Part shown: in pieces, positions 50,023 through 58,088 of the stretch | Numbering within the stretch: position 1 is the first letter of the stretch | Layout of the letters: every line of letters starts with the position of its first letter | Assembly: GCA_016935985.1 (NCBI GenBank) | Contig: JAFGPW010000005.1 | Span: 186,001-250,000, forward strand | Origin: Candidatus Woesearchaeota archaeon | GTDB lineage: Archaea; Nanobdellota; Nanobdellia; Woesearchaeales; JAFGPW01 | DNA: 64,000 nt | Direction: 5' to 3' | Notes under the pieces: generated by a model | The model's input: only the letters and a program-made list of their open reading frames with translations | Database searches by the model: none | Told to the model about the DNA's origin: nothing | Made by a program: the position numbers and the translations under genes

Positions 50023-50220
50023 ATGGGACTCTCAGACAAGAAGGAAGAGCAGCTCAAGCGGATGCCGATCGTGGAGACCAGGATCTCGAAGGCGAAGGAC
50101 GGCAAGCTCCTCGTGCACAAGACCATCATCACCGACATAAAGCCAGTGGAATACTACAAAGTCGTGCTCGAGTCGGAGCCTGTGAAGGACGAGTGGGCGG
50201 CCGACGAAGGGGCTGCCTGA
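50023..50220 (+). CDS. small conserved-looking protein, function unknown
   Basis: 65 residues, MGLSDKKEEQLKRM then PIVETRISKAKDGKLLVHKT and ITDIKPVEYYKVVLES. The beta-strand pattern looks ordered, but no family is recognised. GGAGGTG at 50010-50016 sets the start at 50023; a TATA-like CTATTAA lies at 49955-49961. The region 49819-50009 between this gene and the previous terminator holds nothing else I can support. Confidence 0.65.
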   Translation: MGLSDKKEEQLKRMPIVETRISKAKDGKLLVHKTIITDIKPVEYYKVVLESEPVKDEWAADEGAA

Positions 50221-50253
50221 GCGCTTGTCGATGCGGGAAGGGGAAAGAGAAGG

Positions 50254-50369
50254 TGAGACAGCTTTTCCAGTTTCCCGCACATGAGTGCAGTACAGCTGGA
50301 AACGTAGGCTTGCTTGACTTCCGAGTTCGAAATGGGATCGGGTAGTGCCAAGCCACTATGGCCGTCTAC
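50254..50369 (-). rRNA. rrf: 5S ribosomal RNA
   Basis: On the minus strand the sequence contains CCCATTTCGAACTCGGAAGT, the conserved loop B/helix III segment of 5S rRNA, and GGCCATAGTGGC after the 5' end. The terminal helix pairs AGACGGC (50367-50361) with GCTGTCT (50262-50256). Length about 116 bases fits. It has its own promoter and is not next to 16S or 23S genes, as in several archaeal groups with scattered rRNA genes. A T/C-rich tract follows the 3' end. Confidence 0.9.
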
Positions 50370-50392
50370 AAGGGGGATGGAATCCGCCCCCC

Positions 50393-50400
50393 TTTATAAA
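50393..50400 (-). promoter_or_regulatory. TATA box for 5S rRNA
   Basis: TTTATAAA with a GGAAAGA BRE-like element upstream on the minus strand; centre about 27 bases before the predicted 5' end of the 5S RNA. Confidence 0.75.
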
Positions 50401-50481
50401 TCTTTCCCCTCTGAAGCGGCCGCTTTCCCATCCCCTCACACGCCGCATCGTCGTGGCGCAATGTTCGCGACATTCACAATC

Positions 50482-50489
50482 TATATATA
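50482..50489 (+). promoter_or_regulatory. TATA box for the DUF457-like gene
   Basis: TATATATA centred 27 bases before ATG 50513. The ATG at 50492 lies before the predicted transcript start and is excluded. Confidence 0.7.
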
Positions 50490-50512
50490 GCATGGAGCGG
50501 CCGGAAGGCCCC

Positions 50513-50977
50513 ATGTACCCGCTCTGGCATCTCCTCCTGTCTGCGGCGATTTCCATCTTTGCAATATTGAAATTAAATGTCGGACCGCTCGAGGTCTCCC
50601 TCATCGTGCTCGGCGGGTTCCTGATCGATGCTGACCACTACCTCATCTACATCATCAACAAGCGCCGGTTCGGGATACGCGCCGCATACCGCTACTTCAA
50701 GGGCAGCCCGAGGGCGCACCTGTGCGTCTTCCACACCGCGGAGTTCATGCTGCTGACGCTGTTCTTCATGCTCTACCTGCCGGTCCTGGGATGGTTCCTC
50801 GCAGGCCTCGCGAGCCACCTGCTGCTCGACATCATCGAGGACGTCGTGATGCGCTTCTACAAGATGCATGAGGGGAGGATATACTTCCTGATCCCCTACC
50901 TGCTGTGGGGGAAGGTGCTCTTCAAGCCTTCGGGCCGGCTGCTGAAGAGCGGCCGTCGGCGTGCGGACGAGCACTGA
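50513..50977 (+). CDS. membrane protein resembling DUF457/YdjM metal-dependent hydrolases
   Basis: 154 residues with about four membrane segments. GGFLIDADHYLIYI and GLASHLLLDIIEDV carry the Asp-Asp-His and His...Asp pattern of inner-membrane DUF457 proteins, which are thought to be metal-dependent lipid-active hydrolases. The start at 50513 is set by the TATA box. The basic C-terminus is cytoplasmic. The exact substrate is unknown. Confidence 0.75.
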   Translation: MYPLWHLLLSAAISIFAILKLNVGPLEVSLIVLGGFLIDADHYLIYIINKRRFGIRAAYRYFKGSPRAHLCVFHTAEFMLLTLFFMLYLPVLGWFLAGLASHLLLDIIEDVVMRFYKMHEGRIYFLIPYLLWGKVLFKPSGRLLKSGRRRADEH

Positions 50978-51006
50978 CGCGACGGTACCGGCCGACACCT
51001 GTCCTC

Positions 51007-52008
51007 TCACGGTCTCTTCTGCTGCGTCCCCCTCTCACCAATCCATCGCCCGAACTTCTTCGTCTCCTTCGCCGTGTAGTGGGGAAGCCACAGCAGGCCC
51101 ACGGCCGCAGAGACGACATACCGGAACGAGAAGAGGAGCCCGAACAGGAGCAGCGTCGCGGGAGCGGCATACGGCGCGAACGCGACGATGAACGCGGTCT
51201 CCCGCGTGCCGATGCCGGCGATCGTTATCGGCAGCATGCCGGCGAGGATGCCGAAGGGTATCAGCCCGATCGCGGCGAAGAACCCGACCGGCGCGCCGAT
51301 CGCGCGGAAGAGCAGCGATCCCTGCACCAGGTGCAGGAACCAGGCAAGCAGCGTCGTGAGGAAGATCAGGAGGACGTTCGCCGGATTCTTTCGCAGGTCT
51401 TGGAAATAGCCGAGCATGTCGAGGGCAAGCGTGCGCAGCCGCGCGAGCCGCCTCCAGCCGAGGAAGAACGAGACGATGCGCTCGCCGAGGCCTCCCTGCC
51501 TGAAGTCGAGGCTGAAGAGGATGATGAGCGCGACGACCGCGACGGCGAGCGAGGCGCTGACCGCGACCGCCCATCCGCGGTCGACGGTCAGGAACAGGAT
51601 GCCGACGCTCGCGAAGACCATGATGCCGAAGAGGTCGATGATCTTCTCGAAGAGCGCGGCCGCGGTGCCGGTGCGAAGGGGGAACCGTTCCGACCGCAGG
51701 AAGAAGACCTTGGCGAGGTCGCCGAGCTTGGACGGCGTGACGACGTTCAGCGACTGGCAGACGAAGAAGAGCCTGACGCTCTCGGCGTACGATATCGTGA
51801 CGTGCTCCCGGACCATTAGCTTGTAGCGCACGCCGTTGACGATGAAAGGAAGGGCGAGGAAGAGGAGCGCGAGGATAAGGCGCGGGAGGTCTATCTTCGC
51901 GATCTCGTCCGAGAGGGCCGAGACGTCGACCGAATAGACGAGCGCGGCGAGGATGGCGAGCGTGAGCGCGGCGGTGAACCCCTGCAGCAGCCACGTACTC
52001 CTCTTCAT
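51007..52008 (-). CDS. flippase-like membrane protein (LPG_synthase_TM / UPF0104)
   Basis: 333 residues, about eight membrane helices. NVVTPSKLGDLAKVFFL and GMLPITIAGIGTRETAFI are the signature stretches of the lysylphosphatidylglycerol-synthase transmembrane family (AglD/UPF0104 type), proposed to move lipids or lipid-linked sugars. The soluble catalytic domain of MprF is absent, as usual in archaea. ATG 52008 is preferred; a GTG three codons earlier is possible. It stands at the edge of the glycan cluster. Confidence 0.85.
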   Translation of the reverse strand: MKRSTWLLQGFTAALTLAILAALVYSVDVSALSDEIAKIDLPRLILALLFLALPFIVNGVRYKLMVREHVTISYAESVRLFFVCQSLNVVTPSKLGDLAKVFFLRSERFPLRTGTAAALFEKIIDLFGIMVFASVGILFLTVDRGWAVAVSASLAVAVVALIILFSLDFRQGGLGERIVSFFLGWRRLARLRTLALDMLGYFQDLRKNPANVLLIFLTTLLAWFLHLVQGSLLFRAIGAPVGFFAAIGLIPFGILAGMLPITIAGIGTRETAFIVAFAPYAAPATLLLFGLLFSFRYVVSAAVGLLWLPHYTAKETKKFGRWIGERGTQQKRP

Positions 52009-52033
52009 CCTTTCCACCCCGTCGGTCTTCCGG

Positions 52034-52066
52034 TAGGACGATGAGACAGGAATGTCCTATATTAAC
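52034..52066 (-). promoter_or_regulatory. promoter of the flippase-like gene with flanking inverted repeat
   Basis: The minus-strand TATA element GTTAATATA lies at about 52057-52066; predicted start near 52035. TAGGAC (52034-52039) and GTCCTA (52054-52059) form an inverted repeat between TATA and start, a possible operator or a hairpin in the leader. Confidence 0.45.
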
Positions 52067-52112
52067 TTTTCTCAACTGTTCTCCGCCTGATGCCGACGGC
52101 ATATTAACAAGA

Positions 52113-52120
52113 TTTATAAA
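52113..52120 (+). promoter_or_regulatory. TATA box for the WbpD-E-B operon
   Basis: TTTATAAA with predicted start near 52143, five bases before the ATG at 52148. Confidence 0.68.
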
Positions 52121-52147
52121 GCGGATGAGCGCCGTTGCGGGTATACG

Positions 52148-52744
52148 ATGGCATCGAGGATCCACCCAACGGCAGAGGTCTCGCCCGACGCGAAGGTCGG
52201 CGACGGCACGCTCATCTGGCACCACGCGCAGGTGCGGGAGAAGGCGAGCATCGGCACGGGATGCGTCATTTCGAAAGGGGCCTATATCGACACGGGCGTC
52301 ATCATCGGCGACCGGTGCAAGATACAGAACTACGTCTCGGTGTACCATGGCGTTGAGCTCGAGGACGGCGTCTTCGTCGGCCCGCACGTCTGCTTCACCA
52401 ATGACAAGAACCCTCGCGCCGTCAATCCCGATGGGAGCCAGAAGTCGGTATCGGACTGGAGGGTCGCGGAGACGCGCATCAGGCGCGGCGCATCGCTCGG
52501 CGCGAACTCGACGATCGTTTGCGGCGTCACGGTGGGAGAATGGGCGCTCGTCGGCGCGGGCTCCGTCGTCACGAAGGATGTCCCGGCGCACGGCGTGGTC
52601 TGGGGAAACCCGGCGCGCCTGCGCGGGCACGCCTGCGTGTGCGGCGCGGTCGTCAAGCAGGAGGGCCTTGGCGCGCCGGGCGAGCGGACGCACACCTGCA
52701 GCGCGTGCGGGAAGCGCTATCCGATCCCCGTCGCCACAAAGTGA
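52148..52744 (+). CDS. WbpD-like UDP-sugar N-acetyltransferase with C-terminal zinc ribbon
   Basis: 198 residues. Hexapeptide repeats forming a left-handed beta-helix (about 5-160), with the family segments VSVYHGVELEDGVFVGPHVCFTND and VWGNPARLRG. The closest known role is the acetyl-CoA step on UDP-2-acetamido-3-amino-2,3-dideoxyglucuronate (WbpD/WlbB). After the helix comes an added ribbon with CVCG ... CSACGKRYPIP, two cysteine pairs likely to bind zinc, not needed by characterised bacterial WbpD. First gene of an operon with WbpE- and WbpB-like genes. Confidence 0.87.
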   Translation: MASRIHPTAEVSPDAKVGDGTLIWHHAQVREKASIGTGCVISKGAYIDTGVIIGDRCKIQNYVSVYHGVELEDGVFVGPHVCFTNDKNPRAVNPDGSQKSVSDWRVAETRIRRGASLGANSTIVCGVTVGEWALVGAGSVVTKDVPAHGVVWGNPARLRGHACVCGAVVKQEGLGAPGERTHTCSACGKRYPIPVATK

Positions 52745-52749
52745 TCCCC

Positions 52750-53850
52750 ATGATCCCGCTCGTCAAGCCGATGCTCGGCCCCGAGGAGAAGGAGGCGGTG
52801 CAATCGGTCCTCGACTCAGGGATGCTCGTACAGGGGCCGAAGGTCGCTGAGCTCGAGGAGGCGTTCAAGCGCGCCTCCGGCACGGTCCATGCTATAGCGG
52901 TCAACTCCGGGACCGCGGCGCTTCACGCCGCGCTCTACGCGGCGGGGATCGGCACCGGGGACGAGGTCGTCACCGTCCCGTTCACGTTTGCCGCGACCGC
53001 GAACGCGGTCCTGATGAGCGGCGCGACGCTCGCCTTCGCCGACATCGAGCCCGGCTCGTTCTGCATAGACCCCTCAGAATTCGAGCGGCGCATAACAAAG
53101 AGGACCAAGGCGGTGCTGCCGGTCGATCTCTACGGTCATCCGTTCGCCAAGGCGATTAATAGGATAGCGGAAGACCATGGGATAACGGTCATCGAGGATG
53201 CGTGCCAATCCATCGGGGCGACGCGCGACGGCACCGCCGCCGGCAAGCTCGGCGACATCGGCGCCTTCTCGCTCTACGCCACGAAGAACATCATCGCAGG
53301 GGAAGGCGGCGTCATCGTCACCGACGACGCATCATACGCGGAACGCGCGAGGATCTTCCGGCACCACGGTCAGGGCGAGACGACGCGGTACCTCTACCAG
53401 GACCTCGGCTACAACTATCGGATGACCGATGTCCTCGCAGCGATCGCGGTCGCCCAGATGAAGCGCCTCGGTGAGCTGACCGGTGCGCGGCAGCGCAACG
53501 CGGCGACGCTCTCGCGGCTCCTCAAGGGGATTCCTGGGCTCACGCTCCCGACGGTCGCACGCGGCATGACCTCAGCGTTCCACCAGTACACCGTCAGGGT
53601 TCCGGCAGCGAAGAGAGACCGGCTGCGGGAAGGCCTCACGAAAGCGGGCATCGGATCGGCGATCTATTACCCTATCCCTCTCCATCAGCATCCGCATTTC
53701 GCGCGCCTCGGCTACCGGCCGGGCGATTTCCCGGAGAGCGAGCGCGCCGCCGCCGAGGTCATCTCCCTCCCCGTCGGGCCGCACCTCTCCGAAGACGAGG
53801 TGCAGCAGGTGGCGCAGGCGCTGCGGACGGTCATGGGGGGGATCGCATGA
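52750..53850 (+). CDS. WbpE-like DegT/DnrJ/EryC1 aminotransferase
   Basis: 366 residues, full length. The PLP-binding lysine is K179 in SLYATKNIIAGEGG; NSGTAALHAAL, PVDLYGH and EDACQSIGA complete the fold. In the Wbp pathway this step aminates the 3-keto UDP-sugar to UDP-2-acetamido-3-amino-glucuronate using glutamate. It lies between the acetyltransferase (5-base gap) and the oxidoreductase (ATGA overlap), the same set of steps as in Pseudomonas and methanogens. Confidence 0.9.
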   Translation: MIPLVKPMLGPEEKEAVQSVLDSGMLVQGPKVAELEEAFKRASGTVHAIAVNSGTAALHAALYAAGIGTGDEVVTVPFTFAATANAVLMSGATLAFADIEPGSFCIDPSEFERRITKRTKAVLPVDLYGHPFAKAINRIAEDHGITVIEDACQSIGATRDGTAAGKLGDIGAFSLYATKNIIAGEGGVIVTDDASYAERARIFRHHGQGETTRYLYQDLGYNYRMTDVLAAIAVAQMKRLGELTGARQRNAATLSRLLKGIPGLTLPTVARGMTSAFHQYTVRVPAAKRDRLREGLTKAGIGSAIYYPIPLHQHPHFARLGYRPGDFPESERAAAEVISLPVGPHLSEDEVQQVAQALRTVMGGIA

Positions 53851-54929
53851 GGGTCGCGGTCATCGGCGCGGGCGCGATGGGCCGCAACCATGCGCGCATC
53901 TATCACGACTTCGACGCCGCTGAGCTCGTGGCGGTCGTGGACCCGGACCCTGCGGCCGAAGCGGTCGCGAGGAAGTACAACTGCAAGTATTATCCGGACT
54001 ATGAGGAGATGCTCGTCGCCGAGCGGCCGGAGGCGGTCTCGGTCGCGACGCCGACCGTGACGCACAAGGACATCGGCATCCGCTGCCTGAGGCAGGGGGT
54101 CCACTGCCTGGTCGAGAAGCCGATCGCGTCCTCGATCGCTGAGGCCGACACGCTCATCGCGGCGGCCGCGGAGGCGGGCGTCACGCTTCAGATCGGCCAC
54201 ATCGAGCGCTTCAACCCGGCGGTGGTCGAGCTCAAGCGCCGTGTCGAGCAGGGCGAGCTCGGGACCGTCTTCCGTCTCGAGGCGCGCCGCCAGAGCCCGT
54301 TCCCGCCGCGCATCCAGGATATCGGGGTCATCATGGACCTCGCCGTGCACGACATCGACATCATGCTGCATGTCCACGGCGCGCCGATCAGCCACCTCTA
54401 CGCCCAGGCCTCGCAGCGGCTGCACGCCCTGCAGTTCGACCTCTTCGACGGCCTCATCCGCTTCTCCGACGGCGTCGTCGGCAGCCTCGGCGTCAACTGG
54501 CTGACGCCGACGAAGATACGGCAGTTCTTCGCCCTCGGCGAGAGGGGCATGTTCAAGGTCAACTACATCACCCAGGAGCTCTTCTTCTACGAGAACGGGA
54601 CCAGGGTCGACTTCCCCGACTACGAGGACATCCGCCGAAGCATCACCGAGGGGAACGTCACGAGGATCGCGCTCCGGAACGAAGAGCCGCTTCGCAAAGA
54701 GCTCGTCGCGTTCCTCGAGTCGGCCCGGACGAACAGCCGTCCGCCCGTCACCGGCGAGGACGGCAGGAGGGCGCTCGAGGTGGCGCTGCGGTTCATGGAG
54801 TCAGCGGAGCAGAACCGGATCGTCGCCGGCGTATCGAAGGCCGTCCCGGCTGTCACCGGCGCGCGCCCGGAGCGCAGTCATAGAGCCCGAAGTACGGATT
54901 TGTCGGATCGAGCCCGGTCAGCGCGGTGA
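53847..54929 (+). CDS. WbpB-like Gfo/Idh/MocA oxidoreductase
   Basis: 360 residues. N-terminal NAD-binding Rossmann fold (VIGAGAMGRNHARIY), EKPIA with K91, and the catalytic AVHDIDIML near residue 168. WbpB-type enzymes oxidise C3 of UDP-GlcNAcA with NAD. The family core ends near residue 330; the last 25-30 residues (rich in Arg and Ser) lie over the antisense 3' end of the convergent GT-C gene (77-base overlap) and look like a read-through extension rather than a domain. Confidence 0.88.
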   Translation: MRVAVIGAGAMGRNHARIYHDFDAAELVAVVDPDPAAEAVARKYNCKYYPDYEEMLVAERPEAVSVATPTVTHKDIGIRCLRQGVHCLVEKPIASSIAEADTLIAAAAEAGVTLQIGHIERFNPAVVELKRRVEQGELGTVFRLEARRQSPFPPRIQDIGVIMDLAVHDIDIMLHVHGAPISHLYAQASQRLHALQFDLFDGLIRFSDGVVGSLGVNWLTPTKIRQFFALGERGMFKVNYITQELFFYENGTRVDFPDYEDIRRSITEGNVTRIALRNEEPLRKELVAFLESARTNSRPPVTGEDGRRALEVALRFMESAEQNRIVAGVSKAVPAVTGARPERSHRARSTDLSDRARSAR

Positions 54930-56724
54930 CGTCTGCGCAGTTCTCGAGCAGGAACCCCTGCTTGTCCGGATAGTTCGAGTTCCAGGGGAGCGTCCCGGGC
55001 ACGGTAGGATCAATCCTCCCGTCGCTCGTGAACCTTCCGAGCCCCGGCGTGATGCCGTCGTTATAGAACCTGTTCACCACGAGATACCGGAGCTTTCCGG
55101 CAGCGACGTTCTCGGCGAGCCATGCGACGTCGACCGCTTCGTTCCGGTAGTTCGCGCACAGCCTTCCGGTATAGAAGGTGAAGGTGCGCGCGTGCGTGCT
55201 CGCGACGCACGAGTATGTCTCGCCGCCGAGATGGTCGCGGATGTGGAGCGCGACGTCCCGCACCTCGGTCGGCCGGTACATCTGGCCTGCCTTAGCCCCC
55301 ACGAGCCCGAGGGCGAGCACGACGTTCAGCGCGAGGAACGCCCCAACGAACGCCTGCCCGACGCGCCTGCGCATCGCCAGGCTGATGGTGCCATACGGGA
55401 GGATCGGGACGATCCAGGCGGCGGTCGCGACAAGCACCAGCATGACCATGAAGATCCAGTTCTCGTTCACGACGCCGTACAGCCAGCCGAGGCCCGAGGC
55501 GGCGATGAGCGCGCGTGCGGCGCCGAACTCCTCAGGGAAGAGCGCCGGGAAGAGCCTGACCATCCCGATCAGGAAGGATAGTGTGGTCCCCCAAAGGAGC
55601 GGGAACTGCCACCAGCCGGCCCGACGGTCCGCGAACCGGTCGTAGGTCTCGACGACCGCGATGGCTGCGAAGAGCACGAGCACCGGCACGTAGACATCCT
55701 GCCGGTTGATGTGCGGCTGGCCCTGGAGATAGAACACAAGGATCGTCCCGAGCCAGCCGAGCCACAGCCAGGTGACCGGCCGCCGCCAGGCGCGCAGCAC
55801 GAGCGCGAGACCGAAGAAGGACGGCACGGTGATGAGGCAGGCGAGCGGCGAGAGGAATATCTCAGAGCCGAGCGTCCGCACGCTCTCGAGGAAGGGCAGG
55901 TAGTTCGAGCGGTATGACTGGCCGGCGCCGTGGAGCACGCTCTCGGCGAACGTGGCCATGTATCCTGGCTCTCCCCAGAGCAGGGGGAGCGTGAGGTAGG
56001 CGAGGTAGAGGAGCGAAGCGATCAGGAACGACGCCGCCAGATGGGCGACGAGACGCCTCTTTGTCGGCCGTTCGTACCGGCGCCGTTGGGACTGGTGCAG
56101 GATAACGCCGACGAAGAGAACGACGCCGGCGAGCGGGAGCACACCCCGCAGGGGCACGGTCAGCATGTCGATGAGCGCGGCGATACCTGCGAGATAGATC
56201 AGGTGCGGCCTGTTGCTCTCGAGGCCCTCGACCGCGAGCACGACGGTCGCGGCCAGCCAGAAGATGAGGCCGGCATCCGCCGTCCCCATCCGGGAGAAGA
56301 CGAGATGGAACGGGAGAGTCGTGTAGAGGAGGCACGCGGCAAGGCCGACACGTTCGCCGTAGAACCTTCGGATGAGGAGATACAGGAGCGGCAGCGTCAG
56401 CATCGCGAAGAGCGCTGAGGGAAACCGCATCGCGAACGCGCTATAGCCGAAGAGGGAGACCGAGAGCACCGGCCAGAGGGTCGCGAACGGCCGTATCTGA
56501 TAGGCGTCCTGGAAGGCGATCGGCTCGTCGGGCATATGCTGGTAGACCGGACTCACCTCGCCCTCGATGATGAGCCGCGTCATCTCCGCGTAGGTCGAGT
56601 CGTCGCCGCCCGAGAGGTCGCCCGCGTTCCACAGCCGCAAGGCAAGCGCGAGGAGCATCAGGACGATGATAATCGCGCCGCGCACGGTGCGCGGCTCCTT
56701 CAGACCTGCGGATAATCGGCCCAT
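54853..56724 (-). CDS. GT-C membrane glycosyltransferase (PMT/GT39-GT83-like)
   Basis: 623 residues, about twelve membrane helices with a C-terminal soluble domain. The first loop has GGDDSTYAEM, an acidic pair as in dolichyl-phosphate-mannose and ArnT transferases, and later FHLVFSRMGTADAGL. It likely adds a lipid-linked sugar to a surface acceptor outside the membrane. Last gene of the minus-strand group with the WbpA-like dehydrogenase and the epimerase; convergent with the oxidoreductase gene. Confidence 0.83.
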   Translation of the reverse strand: MGRLSAGLKEPRTVRGAIIIVLMLLALALRLWNAGDLSGGDDSTYAEMTRLIIEGEVSPVYQHMPDEPIAFQDAYQIRPFATLWPVLSVSLFGYSAFAMRFPSALFAMLTLPLLYLLIRRFYGERVGLAACLLYTTLPFHLVFSRMGTADAGLIFWLAATVVLAVEGLESNRPHLIYLAGIAALIDMLTVPLRGVLPLAGVVLFVGVILHQSQRRRYERPTKRRLVAHLAASFLIASLLYLAYLTLPLLWGEPGYMATFAESVLHGAGQSYRSNYLPFLESVRTLGSEIFLSPLACLITVPSFFGLALVLRAWRRPVTWLWLGWLGTILVFYLQGQPHINRQDVYVPVLVLFAAIAVVETYDRFADRRAGWWQFPLLWGTTLSFLIGMVRLFPALFPEEFGAARALIAASGLGWLYGVVNENWIFMVMLVLVATAAWIVPILPYGTISLAMRRRVGQAFVGAFLALNVVLALGLVGAKAGQMYRPTEVRDVALHIRDHLGGETYSCVASTHARTFTFYTGRLCANYRNEAVDVAWLAENVAAGKLRYLVVNRFYNDGITPGLGRFTSDGRIDPTVPGTLPWNSNYPDKQGFLLENCADVTALTGLDPTNPYFGLYDCAPGARR

Positions 56725-56771
56725 GCTGCATCACGACTATGTCCGAGAATGTCCGGGCGCGCCTCCCGCCG

Positions 56772-58067
56772 TCAGAGGCAGCGGTAGACGAACCCCTTCC
56801 GCTTCGCCTCCTCTTCGGGGAACACCGAGCGTATGTCGACGAGCAGCGGACGCTCGTTCATCCTGGCCTTGATATCGTCGAGCCTGAGTTTCCTGAACGG
56901 CTCGTGCGGCGTCGCGAGGACCACGCAGTCGATATCCGAGGCGTCCTCGAACCGCAGGCGCGGGACCCCGAATCGTGCGAGCTCCTCGTCCGGCACCATC
57001 GGATCGTCGGCGAACACCTCGACGCCGTACCGCTGCAGCTCCCTGATGATGTCCGCGACCTTCGAGTTCCTGGTGTCGCTCACGTTCTCCTTGAAGGTGA
57101 GTCCGAGGACGATCGCCCTGCTCCGCTTCGGCACCTTCTCGCACTCGTTCAGCCCTTCGATGACTTGGCGGGACACGTGCCGTCCCATGGAATCGTTGAT
57201 CGCGCGCCCGGCGAGGATGACCCGCGGCGCGTACCCGAGCTCCTCGGCCTTGTAGGTGAGGTAATACGGGTCGACGCCGATGCAGTGCCCGCCGACGAGC
57301 CCCGGATGGTAGGCGTGGAAATTCCACTTGGTGCTGGCCGCGGCGAGCACGTCCTTCGTCCTGATGCCGATCTTCTCGAAGATGATGGACAGCTCGTTCA
57401 TGAGCGCGATGTTGAGGTCGCGTTGGGTGTTCTCGATGACCTTCGCCGCCTCTGCGGTCTTGATGTCCTTCGCGACGAAGCAGCCGGCCTTGATGACCGC
57501 CGAATAGACCTCCTCCACCGCCTTCGTCGTCGCCGCGTCGCTTCCCGAGACGACCTTGACGATGCGATCGACCGTGTGCTCGCGGTCGCCCGGGTTGATG
57601 CGCTCCGGGCTGTAGCCGATGCCGAAATCCTTGCCGAGCCGCATGCCGGACTCCTTCTCGATGATCGGCAGGCAGACTTCCTCGGTGACGCCGGGGTAGA
57701 CCGTCGACTCGTAGACCACGACGCTTCCTTTCTGCAGGTGAATGCCGACGATCGCCGACGCGCCCCTGAGCGCGGAGAGGTCGGGCCGATTGTGGTCGGT
57801 GATAGGCGTCGGGACCGCGACGATGATGAAGTTCGTCTCGGCGAGGTCCTTCGCCTCGTCCGTGTACCTGACCTTCGCCCTCGCGAACTTGCCGGGCTCC
57901 ACCTCGCCTGTCGGGTCGGTCCCCGCCTTCAGCGTCGCGACCCGCCGCTCCGAGATGTCGAAACCGATGACCGTAAAACCGCTGACCGCGAACTCGACGG
58001 CGAGCGGGAGCCCGACGTAGCCGAGCCCGACGACGCCGATGGTGTAGCGCTCCTGGAGTGTGCCCAT
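56772..58067 (-). CDS. WbpA/WecC-like UDP-N-acetyl-hexosamine 6-dehydrogenase
   Basis: 431 residues. NAD-binding VVGLGYVGLPLAVEF, YESTVYPG, the catalytic C262 in GGHCIGVDPYY and GLTFKENVSDTRNSK are all present. The enzyme oxidises C6 of UDP-GlcNAc or UDP-ManNAc twice to the uronate. With the three genes at 52148-54929 it completes the WbpA-B-E-D set. Start at 58067 follows GAGGTG; a GTG four codons earlier is possible. Confidence 0.9.
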   Translation of the reverse strand: MGTLQERYTIGVVGLGYVGLPLAVEFAVSGFTVIGFDISERRVATLKAGTDPTGEVEPGKFARAKVRYTDEAKDLAETNFIIVAVPTPITDHNRPDLSALRGASAIVGIHLQKGSVVVYESTVYPGVTEEVCLPIIEKESGMRLGKDFGIGYSPERINPGDREHTVDRIVKVVSGSDAATTKAVEEVYSAVIKAGCFVAKDIKTAEAAKVIENTQRDLNIALMNELSIIFEKIGIRTKDVLAAASTKWNFHAYHPGLVGGHCIGVDPYYLTYKAEELGYAPRVILAGRAINDSMGRHVSRQVIEGLNECEKVPKRSRAIVLGLTFKENVSDTRNSKVADIIRELQRYGVEVFADDPMVPDEELARFGVPRLRFEDASDIDCVVLATPHEPFRKLRLDDIKARMNERPLLVDIRSVFPEEEAKRKGFVYRCL

Positions 58068-58088
58068 GCTGTTCACCACCTCATCCCC

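Noticed and set aside
50492-50512. An upstream ATG for the DUF457-like protein
   Set aside because: It is only about 7 bases from the TATA centre, upstream of any plausible transcript start.
51035-52693. A 552-codon minus-strand open frame
   Set aside because: It overlaps the flippase-like gene in another frame and the WbpD-like gene in antisense; the product is Arg/Ala/Pro-rich with no recognisable domain.
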